64,000 bases of DNA from Pseudomonas salomonii (GTDB lineage: Bacteria; Pseudomonadota; Gammaproteobacteria; Pseudomonadales; Pseudomonadaceae), in the NCBI RefSeq assembly GCF_900107155.1, contig NZ_FNOX01000010.1, positions 124,001-188,000 of the forward strand, given 5' to 3'. The notes beneath the pieces are model-generated. The model was not told the DNA's origin. It was given only the letters and a program-made list of their open reading frames with translations, and made no database searches. This document shows, piece by piece, positions 19,818-29,100 of the stretch (positions are counted from its first letter, which is position 1; each line of letters opens with the position of its first letter). The translations under genes and the position numbers were made by a program.

Positions 19818-21245
19818 CTACAGGCCCAGGCGAGCGGCTAAAGAGTCGGCATACTCCTGCCACTCATCGAGCACCTGGCGCTGAAACGCTGTAGCACTAA
19901 CAGCCAACTCCTCACGTGCCTGCTTAAATGCCAACAGGGTATTGGGTGCGCCCCACTCCGCGCTCGACAAACGTTGCTGACAGAAAAGTTTCCAGCGTTG
20001 TTGCTCATCGTTGTCCAAGGTGTCAGGAAAGTTACGTGCGCGGTAACGGAATAATAATTCCGGCAATCGATGATCATCGAAAGGCCACTGCTGACGTGCC
20101 AACTGCGCTGGTTCTGCCACGCGGACTTGTTCGCATAACCGTCGGTCACGGTCACCGATAAAACCGTCATAGAGCTGCTGCTCCGGGTCTGTGCTCGGCG
20201 CAAAGTCTTCCTCGGCATAAATGGCTGCCAACTTGTCGCGCCAAACTTCCTGTGCGTCAGTTAGTCGCAGCACCCGTGCCTGGCACACGTCCATATCGAA
20301 GTTCAAGCGTTCGCGATCCTGTGCGCGCAGCACACTCAATGGCGCGACCACTGGGCAGCGGTTGATATGCAACAACTTGAGCGGCACGGGCAATTCCCCT
20401 TGCGCCAAATCATCACGACGCGTGTAGAGCCGCTGGCGCAAGGTGTCGGCGTCGAGGTCGAGCAAACCCTGCGGGTCGAGGCCAAGGTCACAGACAATCA
20501 ACGCATTGCGATTGCGCGGGTGCCAGGCCAGAGGCAGTACCACGCTCAGGTAATGACGCTCGGCGGAGAAACGCCCGGAAATGTGCACCATGGGCTGCAA
20601 CAGGCGGACCTGATCCATCACTCGCTGCTTGCTGCGCAGTTGAAACAACCAGTCATACAACTTTGGCTGCTTGTCGCGGATCAGCCGCGCCAGGGCGATG
20701 GTGGCTCGCACGTCCGACAGGGCATCGTGAGCCTGGCCATGATCGATGCCATTGGCTTGGGTCAAACGCTCCAGCTTGAGGGTGACACGCCCGTCCTGCT
20801 GGGGCCACTCAATGCCTTCGGGGCGCAGTGCGTAAGCCGTGCGCACCACATCGATCAAGTCCCAACGACTGTTGCCGCCCTGCCACTCACGGGCATAGGG
20901 GTCAAAAAAGTTGCGGTACAGGCTGTAACGCGTCATTTCATCGTCAAAGCGCAAAGTGTTGTAACCGGCGCCACAGGTTCCAGGCGCGGCCAACTCAGCG
21001 TGCACGCGGGTCATGAAGTCGGCTTCGGCCAGGCCTTTTTCCGCCAGAATGCCGGGGGTGATACCGGTGATGGCGCAGGCAGCCGGATGCGGCAGGATAT
21101 CGTCGCTTGGCTGGCAATACAGGTTGACCGGCGGGCCGACCTCGTTGAGCTCGAGGTCGGTACGAATACCGGCGACCTGCAACGGGCGATCGCTGCGCGG
21201 GTTGATGCCGGTGGTTTCATAGTCGTACCAGAAAATGGTGGTCAC
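19818..21245 (-). CDS. sbcB: Exodeoxyribonuclease I
   Basis: The protein has 475 residues from a GTG at 21245 (TTIFWYDYETTGINPRS) with AGGA about 9 bases upstream; the frame extends to 21326 without support. The DEDDh exonuclease motifs are present: FWYDYETTG (Asp, Glu), YNTLRFDDEMTRY, and HDALSDVRATI (His, Asp). The SH3-like and helical domains typical of ExoI follow. It degrades single-stranded DNA 3' to 5' in recombination and mismatch repair. Confidence 0.94.
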   Translation of the reverse strand: MTTIFWYDYETTGINPRSDRPLQVAGIRTDLELNEVGPPVNLYCQPSDDILPHPAACAITGITPGILAEKGLAEADFMTRVHAELAAPGTCGAGYNTLRFDDEMTRYSLYRNFFDPYAREWQGGNSRWDLIDVVRTAYALRPEGIEWPQQDGRVTLKLERLTQANGIDHGQAHDALSDVRATIALARLIRDKQPKLYDWLFQLRSKQRVMDQVRLLQPMVHISGRFSAERHYLSVVLPLAWHPRNRNALIVCDLGLDPQGLLDLDADTLRQRLYTRRDDLAQGELPVPLKLLHINRCPVVAPLSVLRAQDRERLNFDMDVCQARVLRLTDAQEVWRDKLAAIYAEEDFAPSTDPEQQLYDGFIGDRDRRLCEQVRVAEPAQLARQQWPFDDHRLPELLFRYRARNFPDTLDNDEQQRWKLFCQQRLSSAEWGAPNTLLAFKQAREELAVSATAFQRQVLDEWQEYADSLAARLGL

Positions 21246-21345
21246 GGGCTGTTCCTGTGCTGAAGATCGACAAAGTCTAGGCGCAGCAAGGCACTCGGGG
21301 CCAGCGATAGATAGCTGTACAAACATCCAGCAAAACCTTGAAGGG

Positions 21346-21373
21346 TTGCTTCCACCGTCGACACTGCTAGCAT
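21346..21373 (+). promoter_or_regulatory. Possible sigma-70 promoter of the RDD-to-DUF58 operon
   Basis: TTGCTT, a 16-base spacer and TAGCAT, 38 bases before the ATG of the first gene. This is the only reasonable match in the gap after sbcB. Confidence 0.4.
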
Positions 21374-21410
21374 CCGTGTCTTCAAGCCGCCCGCACTGCC
21401 AAGGATCGCG

Positions 21411-22103
21411 ATGCCATCAGTTCCATTGGATACCCACTACCCGATCGAGACGCCCGAGGGCATAGACTTGCCCTTGCGCCCGGCCGGCCTGATGCCACGC
21501 GCACTGGCTTTTGCTTTCGACCTGGGTGTGCGCGGCCTGATCATGGGTATCCTGCTCGTGCCACTGGCGCTGCTCGGCAATATCGGTATTGGCCTGGGCT
21601 CGCTGCTGCTGTTCCTGATCAGTTGGTGGTACATGGTGCTGTTCGAAGTCCTCAACCAGGGCTGCTCTCCGGGCAAGCAGGTCATGGGCTTGCGCGTCAT
21701 TCAGGACGACGGCACACCCATTGGCTGGCCGGCCTCACTCATCCGCAACCTGCTGCGCTTTGTCGACATGCTGCCTTTGGGCTACTTCCTCGGCGCCATC
21801 AGTTGCCTGCAACACCCTCACTTCAAACGGCTCGGCGACCTTGCTGCGGGCACGCTGGTGGTCTACCGCGAGCAGCCACTGGCGCGCCCCAAGGTGCCTC
21901 AAGCCACCGCCCTGCGCCTGCCCTTCACGCTGGAGCTGAGCGAACAACGCGCCATATTGGGTTTCGCCGAACGCCAAGGTGAGTTGTCCGCCGATCGGGT
22001 GCACGAACTGGCGGCCATCCTGGCAACGCCGTTACACGTATCGCCAGCGCGTGCGGTAGAACAACTCAATGGCGTGGCCCGCGGCCTGGTGGGGCCAACA
22101 TGA
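21411..22103 (+). CDS. RDD-family membrane protein, first gene of MoxR operon
   Basis: The protein has 230 residues. The RDD domain covers about 20-150, with two or three membrane helices (GLIMGILLVPLALLG, LGSLLLFLISWWYMVLF, and a third around 110-130), the Arg and Asp signature positions (PRALAFAFD) and the family SPGKQVMGLRVIQDDG loop. The C-terminal 80 residues are soluble. RDD proteins are poorly understood; some act in ion transport. AAGGA lies before the ATG. The stop overlaps the next start (ATGA), the first of a chain of overlaps through six genes. Confidence 0.85.
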   Translation: MPSVPLDTHYPIETPEGIDLPLRPAGLMPRALAFAFDLGVRGLIMGILLVPLALLGNIGIGLGSLLLFLISWWYMVLFEVLNQGCSPGKQVMGLRVIQDDGTPIGWPASLIRNLLRFVDMLPLGYFLGAISCLQHPHFKRLGDLAAGTLVVYREQPLARPKVPQATALRLPFTLELSEQRAILGFAERQGELSADRVHELAAILATPLHVSPARAVEQLNGVARGLVGPT

Positions 22104-23080
22104 AGCAGAGCCTGTTCGAAAGCCGCCATCAGCCGCAGTGGCAAGCCTTCACCGCACAACTCATCCGGTTGGAGCAAGGCAAGGCCAAGGCCGGCGATAT
22201 GTCCGACTTCCCCCATCATTATCGGCGCCTGTGCCAGCACCTCGCCCTGGCCCAGGAGCGTGGCTACAGCAGCTACCTGATAGACCCCCTGCAACAACTG
22301 GCACTGCGCGGCCACCAGCAGTTATATCGCCATCGCAGCCAATTGGGCGCGAATGCAGTGGGCTTTATCCTGGCGGGTTTCCCGCGCCTGGTGCGCGAAC
22401 AATGGCGTTTCGTGTTGATCGCCGGCGTGCTGTTCTTCGGCAGCCTGGTGGGTGTTGCGTTGCTGGTCTACCTGTTTCCAGACCTGATCTACAGCATCGT
22501 TAGCCCTGCGCAGGTGGCCGAGATGCACAGCATGTATGACCCGGATGCCGGTCACCTCGGGCGTGCTGCCGACCGCGCGTCCAGTGAGGACTGGATGATG
22601 TTTGGCTACTACGTGATGCACAACATCGGGATTGCCTTCCAGACCTTTGCCGCCGGTTTGCTGTTGGGCCTGGGCAGCGTGTTCTTTCTGATTTTCAATG
22701 GCCTGATCATCGGCGCGATCTCCGGCCATCTCACCGAGATCGGCTATGGCCAGACCTTCTGGTCGTTTGTCATCGGCCACGGCGCTTTCGAACTTACCGC
22801 CATCGCCCTGGCCGGGGCGGCAGGCTTGCAATTGGGCTGGGCGGTGATTGCTCCCGGGCACCTGACACGCGGCGAATCCCTGCGGCTGGCGGCACGCATA
22901 AGCGTGCAAATGCTCTGCGGCGTCATGCTATTGCTGCTGATCGCGGCGTTTATTGAAGCCTATTGGTCTTCCTCCACCACGATCGCGCCCTGGATCAAAT
23001 ACTCAACGGGCTCCGGGCTGTGGCTGTTGGTTGCCGCCTACCTCACGCTTGCCGGACGCACTCGCCATGCGCCTGAGTGA
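22100..23080 (+). CDS. Stage II sporulation protein M-like membrane protein
   Basis: The protein has 326 residues. A soluble helical N-terminus of about 100 residues precedes five or six membrane helices in the SpoIIM pattern, including HNIGIAFQTFAAGLLLGLGSVFFLIFNG and GHGAFELTAIALAGAAGLQLG. In Bacillus SpoIIM is part of a peptidoglycan-remodelling complex; in non-sporulating bacteria the family commonly accompanies RDD and MoxR genes. It begins inside the previous stop codon and its end overlaps the next start by 14 bases. Confidence 0.85.
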   Translation: MKQSLFESRHQPQWQAFTAQLIRLEQGKAKAGDMSDFPHHYRRLCQHLALAQERGYSSYLIDPLQQLALRGHQQLYRHRSQLGANAVGFILAGFPRLVREQWRFVLIAGVLFFGSLVGVALLVYLFPDLIYSIVSPAQVAEMHSMYDPDAGHLGRAADRASSEDWMMFGYYVMHNIGIAFQTFAAGLLLGLGSVFFLIFNGLIIGAISGHLTEIGYGQTFWSFVIGHGAFELTAIALAGAAGLQLGWAVIAPGHLTRGESLRLAARISVQMLCGVMLLLLIAAFIEAYWSSSTTIAPWIKYSTGSGLWLLVAAYLTLAGRTRHAPE

Positions 23081-24593
23081 GGCCAGTGTAGTGATTCGTC
23101 CCCGTACTTCCTGGGAAGCCATGGACCTGGGTGTATTGATGGCGCAGGAACATCGACTGCTGTTGATGAGCAGTTGGGCAATAGTGACGTTGCCGATATT
23201 CAGCTTGCTGACCCTGCTGCTGTGGAAATACCCGTCCACGGCCATGTTCATGTTCTGGTGGTTAAAACCGGCCTTTGATCGCTTGCCGCTGTACATCCTC
23301 TCCAAGACCTTGTTTGGCGAGACTCCCAGCCTCAAGCAGGCCGTGCGCCAGTGGCCGCGCCTGCTCAAAGGCCAACTGCTGGCCAGCCTGACCTGGAGGC
23401 GACTGAGCCTGAGCCGCAGCTTTGTCATGCCGGTGAGTCAACTCGAAGGCCTGGACGGCAATGCCCGTCAAATACGCCTGGGGGTGCTGCTGCAACGCAA
23501 TGCTGGCGCTGCACGCTGGCTTACCACCCTTGGCGTGCATATGGAAATCGGCCTGTGGTTCGGTTGCATGGCACTGTTCTACCTGTTTATCCCGCAGCAA
23601 CTGGAACTCGATTGGGACTGGCAACGGTTGGCACTGGCAAGCGGCTCGGAAGGGTTGTGGCTGGAGCATTTGAGTAACGCCTTCTACGCCCTGATTCTGG
23701 TGTTCTGGGAGCCCATCTATGTCGCTTGCGGTTTCAGCCTGTACCTCAACCGCCGCACCGTGCTGGAAGCCTGGGACCTTGAACTGGTATTCCGCCGGTT
23801 ACGCCAACGCCTGAGCAGCGTCGCGACGTTGCTGCTGGTGGCTGGGCTGATGCTCGTGCCATTCGGCCGCCCCGTCATGGCGGACGAGCCCGGACCGGCC
23901 AAACAAGTCACCACCCAGGCCGCCAGCCAATCGATCAAGGCGCTGCTGGACAGCCCCCCGTTCAAGCACCCGGAAACCGTCACTCGCTACCGTTTTGGCG
24001 ACGAAAAAAACGCCGCGCAACACAAGGTAAAGGGTGACGGTAAACTTCCGGCCTGGCTTCAGGCGCTGCTGGACAGCTTCAACCGCAACTCCTTCAAAAA
24101 CGCTGCCCTCGGCCTGGAGGTACTGCTCTGGGGCCTGCTGGCGACTGGCCTCGCGCTAGTTGTCTGGCGCTATCGGGAGTGGCTGCACGCCTTTGTCAGT
24201 CGACGCGGGCCGGCCAAAGCCAAAATCGCCAAAGCGGCCCCAGCACAATTGTTCGGCCTGGCGTTGGGCAGCGAGACCTTGCCTGACGACATTGCCAGCA
24301 CCGCCGAACAGCTGTGGCCCACCCACCCCAGGGAAGCCCTCGGCCTGCTGTATCGCGGCCTGCTCAACCGACTGCTGCACGACTTCAACCTGCCCCTCAA
24401 AAGCGCCGACACCGAAGGCCAGGTCCTGGAGCGCATCCACTCACTGCAACAACCGCAACTGCTGGCCTTCAGTGAAGCACTGACACACCACTGGCAAAAC
24501 CTCGCTTATGGCCACCGCCTTCCACCGGCGTTGGTACACCAGCAGCTGTGCCGCGATTGGCGCACCCTGTTCAATACGGGAGCCGCCCAATGA
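23067..24593 (+). CDS. DUF4129 membrane protein of MoxR operon
   Basis: The protein has 508 residues from the ATG at 23067. The first half has several membrane helices (LLMSSWAIVTLPIFSLLTLLLW, around 165-190, 225-245 and 270-290). A linker follows, then another helix at about 350-370 and a C-terminal DUF4129 domain (REALGLLYRGLLNRLLHDF). In other operons DUF4129 is fused behind transglutaminase-like domains (TgpA), but no transglutaminase is present here. The function is unknown. It overlaps its neighbours at both ends. Confidence 0.75.
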   Translation: MRLSEASVVIRPRTSWEAMDLGVLMAQEHRLLLMSSWAIVTLPIFSLLTLLLWKYPSTAMFMFWWLKPAFDRLPLYILSKTLFGETPSLKQAVRQWPRLLKGQLLASLTWRRLSLSRSFVMPVSQLEGLDGNARQIRLGVLLQRNAGAARWLTTLGVHMEIGLWFGCMALFYLFIPQQLELDWDWQRLALASGSEGLWLEHLSNAFYALILVFWEPIYVACGFSLYLNRRTVLEAWDLELVFRRLRQRLSSVATLLLVAGLMLVPFGRPVMADEPGPAKQVTTQAASQSIKALLDSPPFKHPETVTRYRFGDEKNAAQHKVKGDGKLPAWLQALLDSFNRNSFKNAALGLEVLLWGLLATGLALVVWRYREWLHAFVSRRGPAKAKIAKAAPAQLFGLALGSETLPDDIASTAEQLWPTHPREALGLLYRGLLNRLLHDFNLPLKSADTEGQVLERIHSLQQPQLLAFSEALTHHWQNLAYGHRLPPALVHQQLCRDWRTLFNTGAAQ

Positions 24594-25747
24594 AGCGCCC
24601 CCTGTTGTGGGTCGGCCTGCTGCTGGCCTGCCTGTTGGGAGCCGGTGGCCTTTACGTTTGGCACAAGGCGATTCCCTACGACGAAATAGTCGATCGCGGC
24701 CCATCGCCACAAGCCATCGCCAACCCCTACCTTGCGGCCGAATACTTCCTGCGCCGGCAGGGCCTGGCCGTGGAACACGCCAACAGCCTTGAACACCTGG
24801 CCGACCAGCCAGCCAAGGGGCGTAGCCTGGTATTGCTGGGCGAGCGCAGCAACATGACCCCACGCCAGGCGGAGCAACTGCTGGACTGGGCAAAATCCGG
24901 TGGCCATCTGCTGCTGGTTGCCGAAGCGCTTTGGGATGAGGAAACCGGTAAAAGCGGCGACTTGCTGCTGGACCGGCTGGACGTCCACCAGACACTCGGC
25001 GAGGGCTTTGACGAGCCTGCTTCCCCACGCAAAAAGAAAGCACCGGACCTGACCAAACTCTACGTCGACAATGAGACCGCCCCGGCCTATTTCAGCTTCG
25101 ATACCGACTTCAACCTCACCGACCCCAGGCACCTGGCGCAGTTCTCCGCCAACAGCGGCAAGTCCAGCCATTTGATGCAACGCAACTTCGGCCAAGGCAC
25201 CGTAACGGTGGTAACCGACAGCGACCTGTGGAAAACCCCAGGCATCGGCAAACACGATAACGCCTGGCTGTTGTGGTATCTCAACCGGGGTACGGATGTA
25301 ACGCTGCTGTTCAACAGCGACGTGGACGACCTGCTTACCCTGTTGATGCGCAATTTCCCCCAGGCACTGGTGGCGCTCTGCGCACTGATTGCCCTGGCAC
25401 TCTGGCACGCCGGCATGCGCCAGGGGCCGACCCGGGCGCCCGCCCCAAAGGCCCGTCGCCAGTTACAGGAACACGTGAAGGCCAGCGCCGACTTCCTGCT
25501 GCGCCGCAGTGGCCAAGGCACGCTGCTGCACGCCTTGCAGCGTGATATCCAGCGGGCGGCACGACGGCGCCACCCAGGCTTTGAACACCTCGACAGCGAC
25601 GCACAGTGGCAGGTCCTCGAACGCCTGACGCGCCAACCCTCCCACGTCATCCGCCAGGCCCTCGGCCCACTCCCGGCAAAACGGCTCACCAGCGCCGATT
25701 TCAGCCGTCAGGTGGCGAGCCTGCAAACCCTCAGGAATGCCCTATGA
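24590..25747 (+). CDS. DUF4350 protein of MoxR operon
   Basis: The protein has 385 residues. An N-terminal helix (LLWVGLLLACLLGAGGLYVW) is followed by a Rossmann-like DUF4350 domain (NPYLAAEYFLRRQG, DWAKSGGHLLLVAEALW), a second membrane helix at about 255-275 (ALVALCALIALALWHAG) and a cytoplasmic helical tail. DUF4350 is found almost only in MoxR-DUF58 clusters and resembles a degenerate glutamine-amidotransferase fold. No catalytic residues are evident. It starts and ends with ATGA overlaps. Confidence 0.75.
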   Translation: MKRPLLWVGLLLACLLGAGGLYVWHKAIPYDEIVDRGPSPQAIANPYLAAEYFLRRQGLAVEHANSLEHLADQPAKGRSLVLLGERSNMTPRQAEQLLDWAKSGGHLLLVAEALWDEETGKSGDLLLDRLDVHQTLGEGFDEPASPRKKKAPDLTKLYVDNETAPAYFSFDTDFNLTDPRHLAQFSANSGKSSHLMQRNFGQGTVTVVTDSDLWKTPGIGKHDNAWLLWYLNRGTDVTLLFNSDVDDLLTLLMRNFPQALVALCALIALALWHAGMRQGPTRAPAPKARRQLQEHVKASADFLLRRSGQGTLLHALQRDIQRAARRRHPGFEHLDSDAQWQVLERLTRQPSHVIRQALGPLPAKRLTSADFSRQVASLQTLRNAL

Positions 25748-26739
25748 GTGAATTTCCCACGGCCACCGCCCCGACTGTCGAGAGCCTACAAAAGGCCAGC
25801 CAACAGGCACAGGCTCTGCGTGTTGAACTGCGTAAGGCGGTGATTGGCCAGGACCAGGTGATCGACGACGTGCTCACCGCATTGATCGCCGGTGGTCACA
25901 TACTGCTCGAAGGTGTGCCAGGGCTCGGCAAAACCTTGTTGGTTCGCGCGCTGGCACGCTGTTTTGGTGGCGACTTTGCCCGTATCCAGTTCACCCCGGA
26001 CCTGATGCCCAGCGATGTCACCGGCCACGCCGTGTACGACCTGCACAGTGAGCAGTTCAAGCTGCGCAAGGGGCCGCTGTTCACCCACCTGTTGCTGGCC
26101 GATGAAATCAATCGCGCCCCCGCCAAGACCCAGGCCGCCCTGCTTGAAGCCATGCAGGAACGCCAAGTCACCCTGGAGGGCGAAGCGCTGCCCATTGGCC
26201 AACCGTTCATGGTGCTGGCGACCCAGAACCCCATCGAACAGGAAGGCACGTACCCCCTGCCCGAGGCCGAGCTGGACCGGTTCATGCTCAAAGTGCGCAT
26301 GGACTACCCCGATGCGCAGCAGGAGCTGGAGATGGTCCGCGAAGTCACCCGCTCCTCCAGGGCCGACATGCTGGATGTGCAGCCACTGCGCACGGTGCTG
26401 CAGGCAGAGGACGTGTTGCAGTTGCAGCAAATTGCCAGCGAACTGCCGCTGGATGAGCAAGTACTCGACTACGCCGTGCGCCTGGCCCGCGCCACGCGCA
26501 GTTGGCCAGGGCTGACTATCGGTGCAGGCCCGCGTGCCTCCATCGCCCTGGTTCGCGGCGCCCGCGCCAGGGCCTTGCTGCGCGGTGGCGAGTTCGTCAC
26601 CCCGGACGATATCAAGGGTTGCGCCTTGGCGGTGCTGCGCCATCGCGTGCGCATCGCCCCCGAATTGGACATTGACGGGTTGGAAGTGGATCAGGTGCTC
26701 AAGCAACTGCTGGAGCAGATTCCGGCACCTCGGCAATGA
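25744..26739 (+). CDS. MoxR-family AAA+ ATPase
   Basis: The protein has 331 residues. Walker A is GVPGLGKT (57-64), Walker B LLLADEINRAP (about 115-125), sensor 1 ATQNPIEQEGTYPLPEAELDRF, and sensor 2 lies in GAGPRASIALVRGARARAL. MoxR ATPases act as chaperones that mature or remodel partner proteins with vWA domains; the next gene encodes such a partner (DUF58). It starts in the previous stop codon. Confidence 0.92.
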   Translation: MSEFPTATAPTVESLQKASQQAQALRVELRKAVIGQDQVIDDVLTALIAGGHILLEGVPGLGKTLLVRALARCFGGDFARIQFTPDLMPSDVTGHAVYDLHSEQFKLRKGPLFTHLLLADEINRAPAKTQAALLEAMQERQVTLEGEALPIGQPFMVLATQNPIEQEGTYPLPEAELDRFMLKVRMDYPDAQQELEMVREVTRSSRADMLDVQPLRTVLQAEDVLQLQQIASELPLDEQVLDYAVRLARATRSWPGLTIGAGPRASIALVRGARARALLRGGEFVTPDDIKGCALAVLRHRVRIAPELDIDGLEVDQVLKQLLEQIPAPRQ

Positions 26740-26746
26740 CCCGGCC

Positions 26747-28078
26747 ATGAAGCCAACTCGTCTGCTGCTGATCTGGCTTGGCGTCCTACTGGGTTTGAAC
26801 ACCCTGTTGGGCGCGGCTACGGCGCTCCAGCTCAACGTACCCGACACGCTGCATAAAGTGGCGTGGGGCCTTCTGCTGGCGCTGTTTCTATTGGCACTGC
26901 TGGACGCCCTGCGCCTGCGGCGTCTTCCATGCCCACAGGTGCAACGGCAGATGCCGGGTAGCCTGGCCTTGGGCCGTTGGGGTGAAGTACGCCTGACCCT
27001 TGAACATGACTTGCCGCAGCCGCTGACCGTGCAGGTATTCGACCACGCGCCTGACGGCCTGAGCGTGGAGAATATGCCGCAGCCCATCGAACTTCTGCCG
27101 GGCCAGCGAAGCGAACTGGGCTATCGATTGCGGCCCTTGCGGCGTGGGCACTTCAGTTTCAGTCGCTGTGAGATTCACCTACCCAGCCCTTTCGGGTTGT
27201 GGTCTGCGAGGCGCTTTGTTGCAGCCCCGGATACAACGCGGGTCTACCCTGACTTCGCCCGTTTGTACGGCGCACAACTGCTGGGCGTGGAAAGTTGGTT
27301 GAGCCAATTGGGGGTTCGCCAGCGCCAACGCCGGGGGTTGGGGCTGGAGTTTCATCAATTGCGTGAGTTTCGCGAGGGTGACAGCCTGCGCCAGATCGAC
27401 TGGAAAGCCACCGCGCGCCAGCGCACGCCCATCGCCCGGGAATATCAGGACGAGCGCGACCAGCAGATTGTGCTCATGCTCGATTGTGGTCGGCGCATGC
27501 GCAGCCAGGACGCCGAACTCGCTCACTTCGACCACGCCCTTAATGCTTGCCTGCTGCTCAGTTACGTTGCCTTGCGCCAAGGCGATGCTGTCGGGCTGAG
27601 CACCTTTGCCTGCGACCAGCCGCGCTACCTGGCGCCCGTCAAAGGCAGCGGCCAACTGAACCTGTTGCTCAATGCTGTTTACGACCTCGACACCACCCGC
27701 CGTACTGCCGACTATGCGGCCGCCGCCAGCCAATTAATGGCCCGGCAGAAACGTCGGGCATTAGTAATCGTGGTGACCAATCTTCGCGATGAAGATGATG
27801 AGGAGTTACTCGCAGCGGTCAAGCGCATCAGCCGGCAACACCGGGTGCTGGTCGCCAGCCTGCGCGAAGACGTACTCGACCAACTGCGCCAGGCCCCCGT
27901 GCAAACCTTGCCTGAAGCGCTGGCCTACAGCGGGACTGTCGACTATCTCAATAAAAGAAACGATCTGCATGAGCGCTTGAGCGCCCACGGTTTGTCGGTG
28001 CTGGATACGCTCCCCTCGGGGCTGGGGGCCGCCTTGGTGACGCGTTATCTGAGCTGGAAAAAGGCCGGTGTTTTATGA
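26747..28078 (+). CDS. DUF58 (vWA-like) protein paired with MoxR
   Basis: The protein has 443 residues with two N-terminal membrane helices (8-28 and 38-56). The DUF58 signature LREFREGDSLRQIDWKATAR is intact. The vWA-like domain follows, but the metal site that is normally DxSxS reads DCGRR (Asp246), so metal binding is probably lost. It lies 7 bases after moxR. DUF58-MoxR pairs are widespread and thought to act on envelope or complex assembly; the substrate here is unknown. It is the last gene of the six-gene run. Confidence 0.88.
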   Translation: MKPTRLLLIWLGVLLGLNTLLGAATALQLNVPDTLHKVAWGLLLALFLLALLDALRLRRLPCPQVQRQMPGSLALGRWGEVRLTLEHDLPQPLTVQVFDHAPDGLSVENMPQPIELLPGQRSELGYRLRPLRRGHFSFSRCEIHLPSPFGLWSARRFVAAPDTTRVYPDFARLYGAQLLGVESWLSQLGVRQRQRRGLGLEFHQLREFREGDSLRQIDWKATARQRTPIAREYQDERDQQIVLMLDCGRRMRSQDAELAHFDHALNACLLLSYVALRQGDAVGLSTFACDQPRYLAPVKGSGQLNLLLNAVYDLDTTRRTADYAAAASQLMARQKRRALVIVVTNLRDEDDEELLAAVKRISRQHRVLVASLREDVLDQLRQAPVQTLPEALAYSGTVDYLNKRNDLHERLSAHGLSVLDTLPSGLGAALVTRYLSWKKAGVL

Positions 28079-28140
28079 CTCAAGCACACGACCACACGCT
28101 CGGCTAACCCCATCCGAGCCGGGTCGACAACGCGCAATGC

Positions 28141-28500
28141 CTAGACGGAAGCCTGCAGAGGATCAAAGCTGAAGTAATGACACAGGGCACTGATCAATTG
28201 CCCGTATGCCTCAGGCGCTTCGACCACGCGAAATCCTGAGTCATAGTGCTGCGGATTGACATCTTCGTGGCTCCACAAGCACATCGCCGTGAGGTCAATG
28301 GCCTGGAACTCACCGTCTGCCATGGGGATTTTCAAACGCAGTTCAAATGCTACATCAACCATCATGGGTAATTGGCTGATCAACATCAGCCCATCTTCGG
28401 ACACGTTCCCCAAGTAGCCAATAGGCTTATCCGTAAGCCGGTTGAAGACTTTCAAGAAACCAGACAACTGATGCCGCTCAATCCTTCGGTCGGTAAACAT
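28141..28500 (-). CDS. PilZ-domain protein (cyclic di-GMP receptor)
   Basis: The protein has 119 residues from the ATG at 28500 (MFTDRRIERHQL); an in-frame ATG at 28518 would add six residues and neither start has a good ribosome-binding site. Both PilZ motifs are present: RxxxR in DRRIERH and NxSxxG in NVSEDG, so cyclic di-GMP binding is expected. The target is unknown. From memory it corresponds to PA4324. It is convergent with the DUF58 gene. Confidence 0.85.
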   Translation of the reverse strand: MFTDRRIERHQLSGFLKVFNRLTDKPIGYLGNVSEDGLMLISQLPMMVDVAFELRLKIPMADGEFQAIDLTAMCLWSHEDVNPQHYDSGFRVVEAPEAYGQLISALCHYFSFDPLQASV

Positions 28501-28640
28501 GATGAAATCGCCATCCATTGGCCATATCAGTGGCCGCGCCAGTTATTCGGAACGAACACGGAATGTTCGCTCTCCCTGGAAATTGGTGCGAATCCAGCGT
28601 GCGCTTGATCGCCCTACTGCTGCCAATCCCAAGCAATCCA

Positions 28641-28669
28641 TTCGTTTGAACATAAACTGTACAAACGAA
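28641..28669. promoter_or_regulatory. Inverted repeat TTCGTTTG-N13-CAAACGAA
   Basis: Perfect 8-bp arms. The decamer CAAACGAACA that includes the right arm recurs exactly at 29207-29216, upstream of pykA. Between the PilZ gene and the lipoprotein gene, it could be a regulator site. No known consensus is recognised. Confidence 0.35.
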
Positions 28670-28725
28670 CACTCAAAGAATAGCTTAAGACTGGCGACGG
28701 GCCAGCTATGGAATGATAAATATCA

Positions 28726-29100
28726 TCAAAGTGATGCGGGCCGTGGCTGCGCGACACTCGCGCCGGAGTAATGGCCCAGTTGCTGCAGGGTGTCGAGCCG
28801 GGCACGGGCGCGGTAGGCATACTCGCTGGCCGGGTATTGATTGATGATGAACTGGTAGGTCTGCACCGCATCAACAAACAGCTTCTGACGCTCCAGACAT
28901 TGCCCGCGCAGCATCGAAACTTCCGGTTGCACATACCGACGGGTTCGGCTCTCGCGGTCCACCTGGGACAATTCCAGGGTCACGCGCGCGCAATCACCCA
29001 CCCCATAGGCGCGGTAAGCGTTGTTCAAATGATGGTCCATGGACCAGCGGGTACAGCCGACAACACTGACGGCCAGGGCAGCAATGAGCAAAATTCGCAT
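28726..29100 (-). CDS. Small TPR-like lipoprotein
   Basis: The protein has 124 residues. A lipoprotein signal peptide ends in the lipobox VVGC, with Cys16 as the lipidation site; the next residues (TRW) do not include an inner-membrane retention Asp, so outer-membrane location is likely. The rest forms two or three helical hairpins of tetratricopeptide type (YRAYGVGDCARVTLELSQV, AVQTYQFIINQYPASEYAYRA). AGGAGA precedes the ATG. The function is unknown. Confidence 0.85.
   Translation of the reverse strand: MRILLIAALAVSVVGCTRWSMDHHLNNAYRAYGVGDCARVTLELSQVDRESRTRRYVQPEVSMLRGQCLERQKLFVDAVQTYQFIINQYPASEYAYRARARLDTLQQLGHYSGASVAQPRPASL

Noticed and set aside
28098..28119. Hairpin GCTCGG/CCGAGC after the DUF58 gene as a terminator
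   Set aside because: Only six base pairs and no T-run; not strong enough to report as a terminator.
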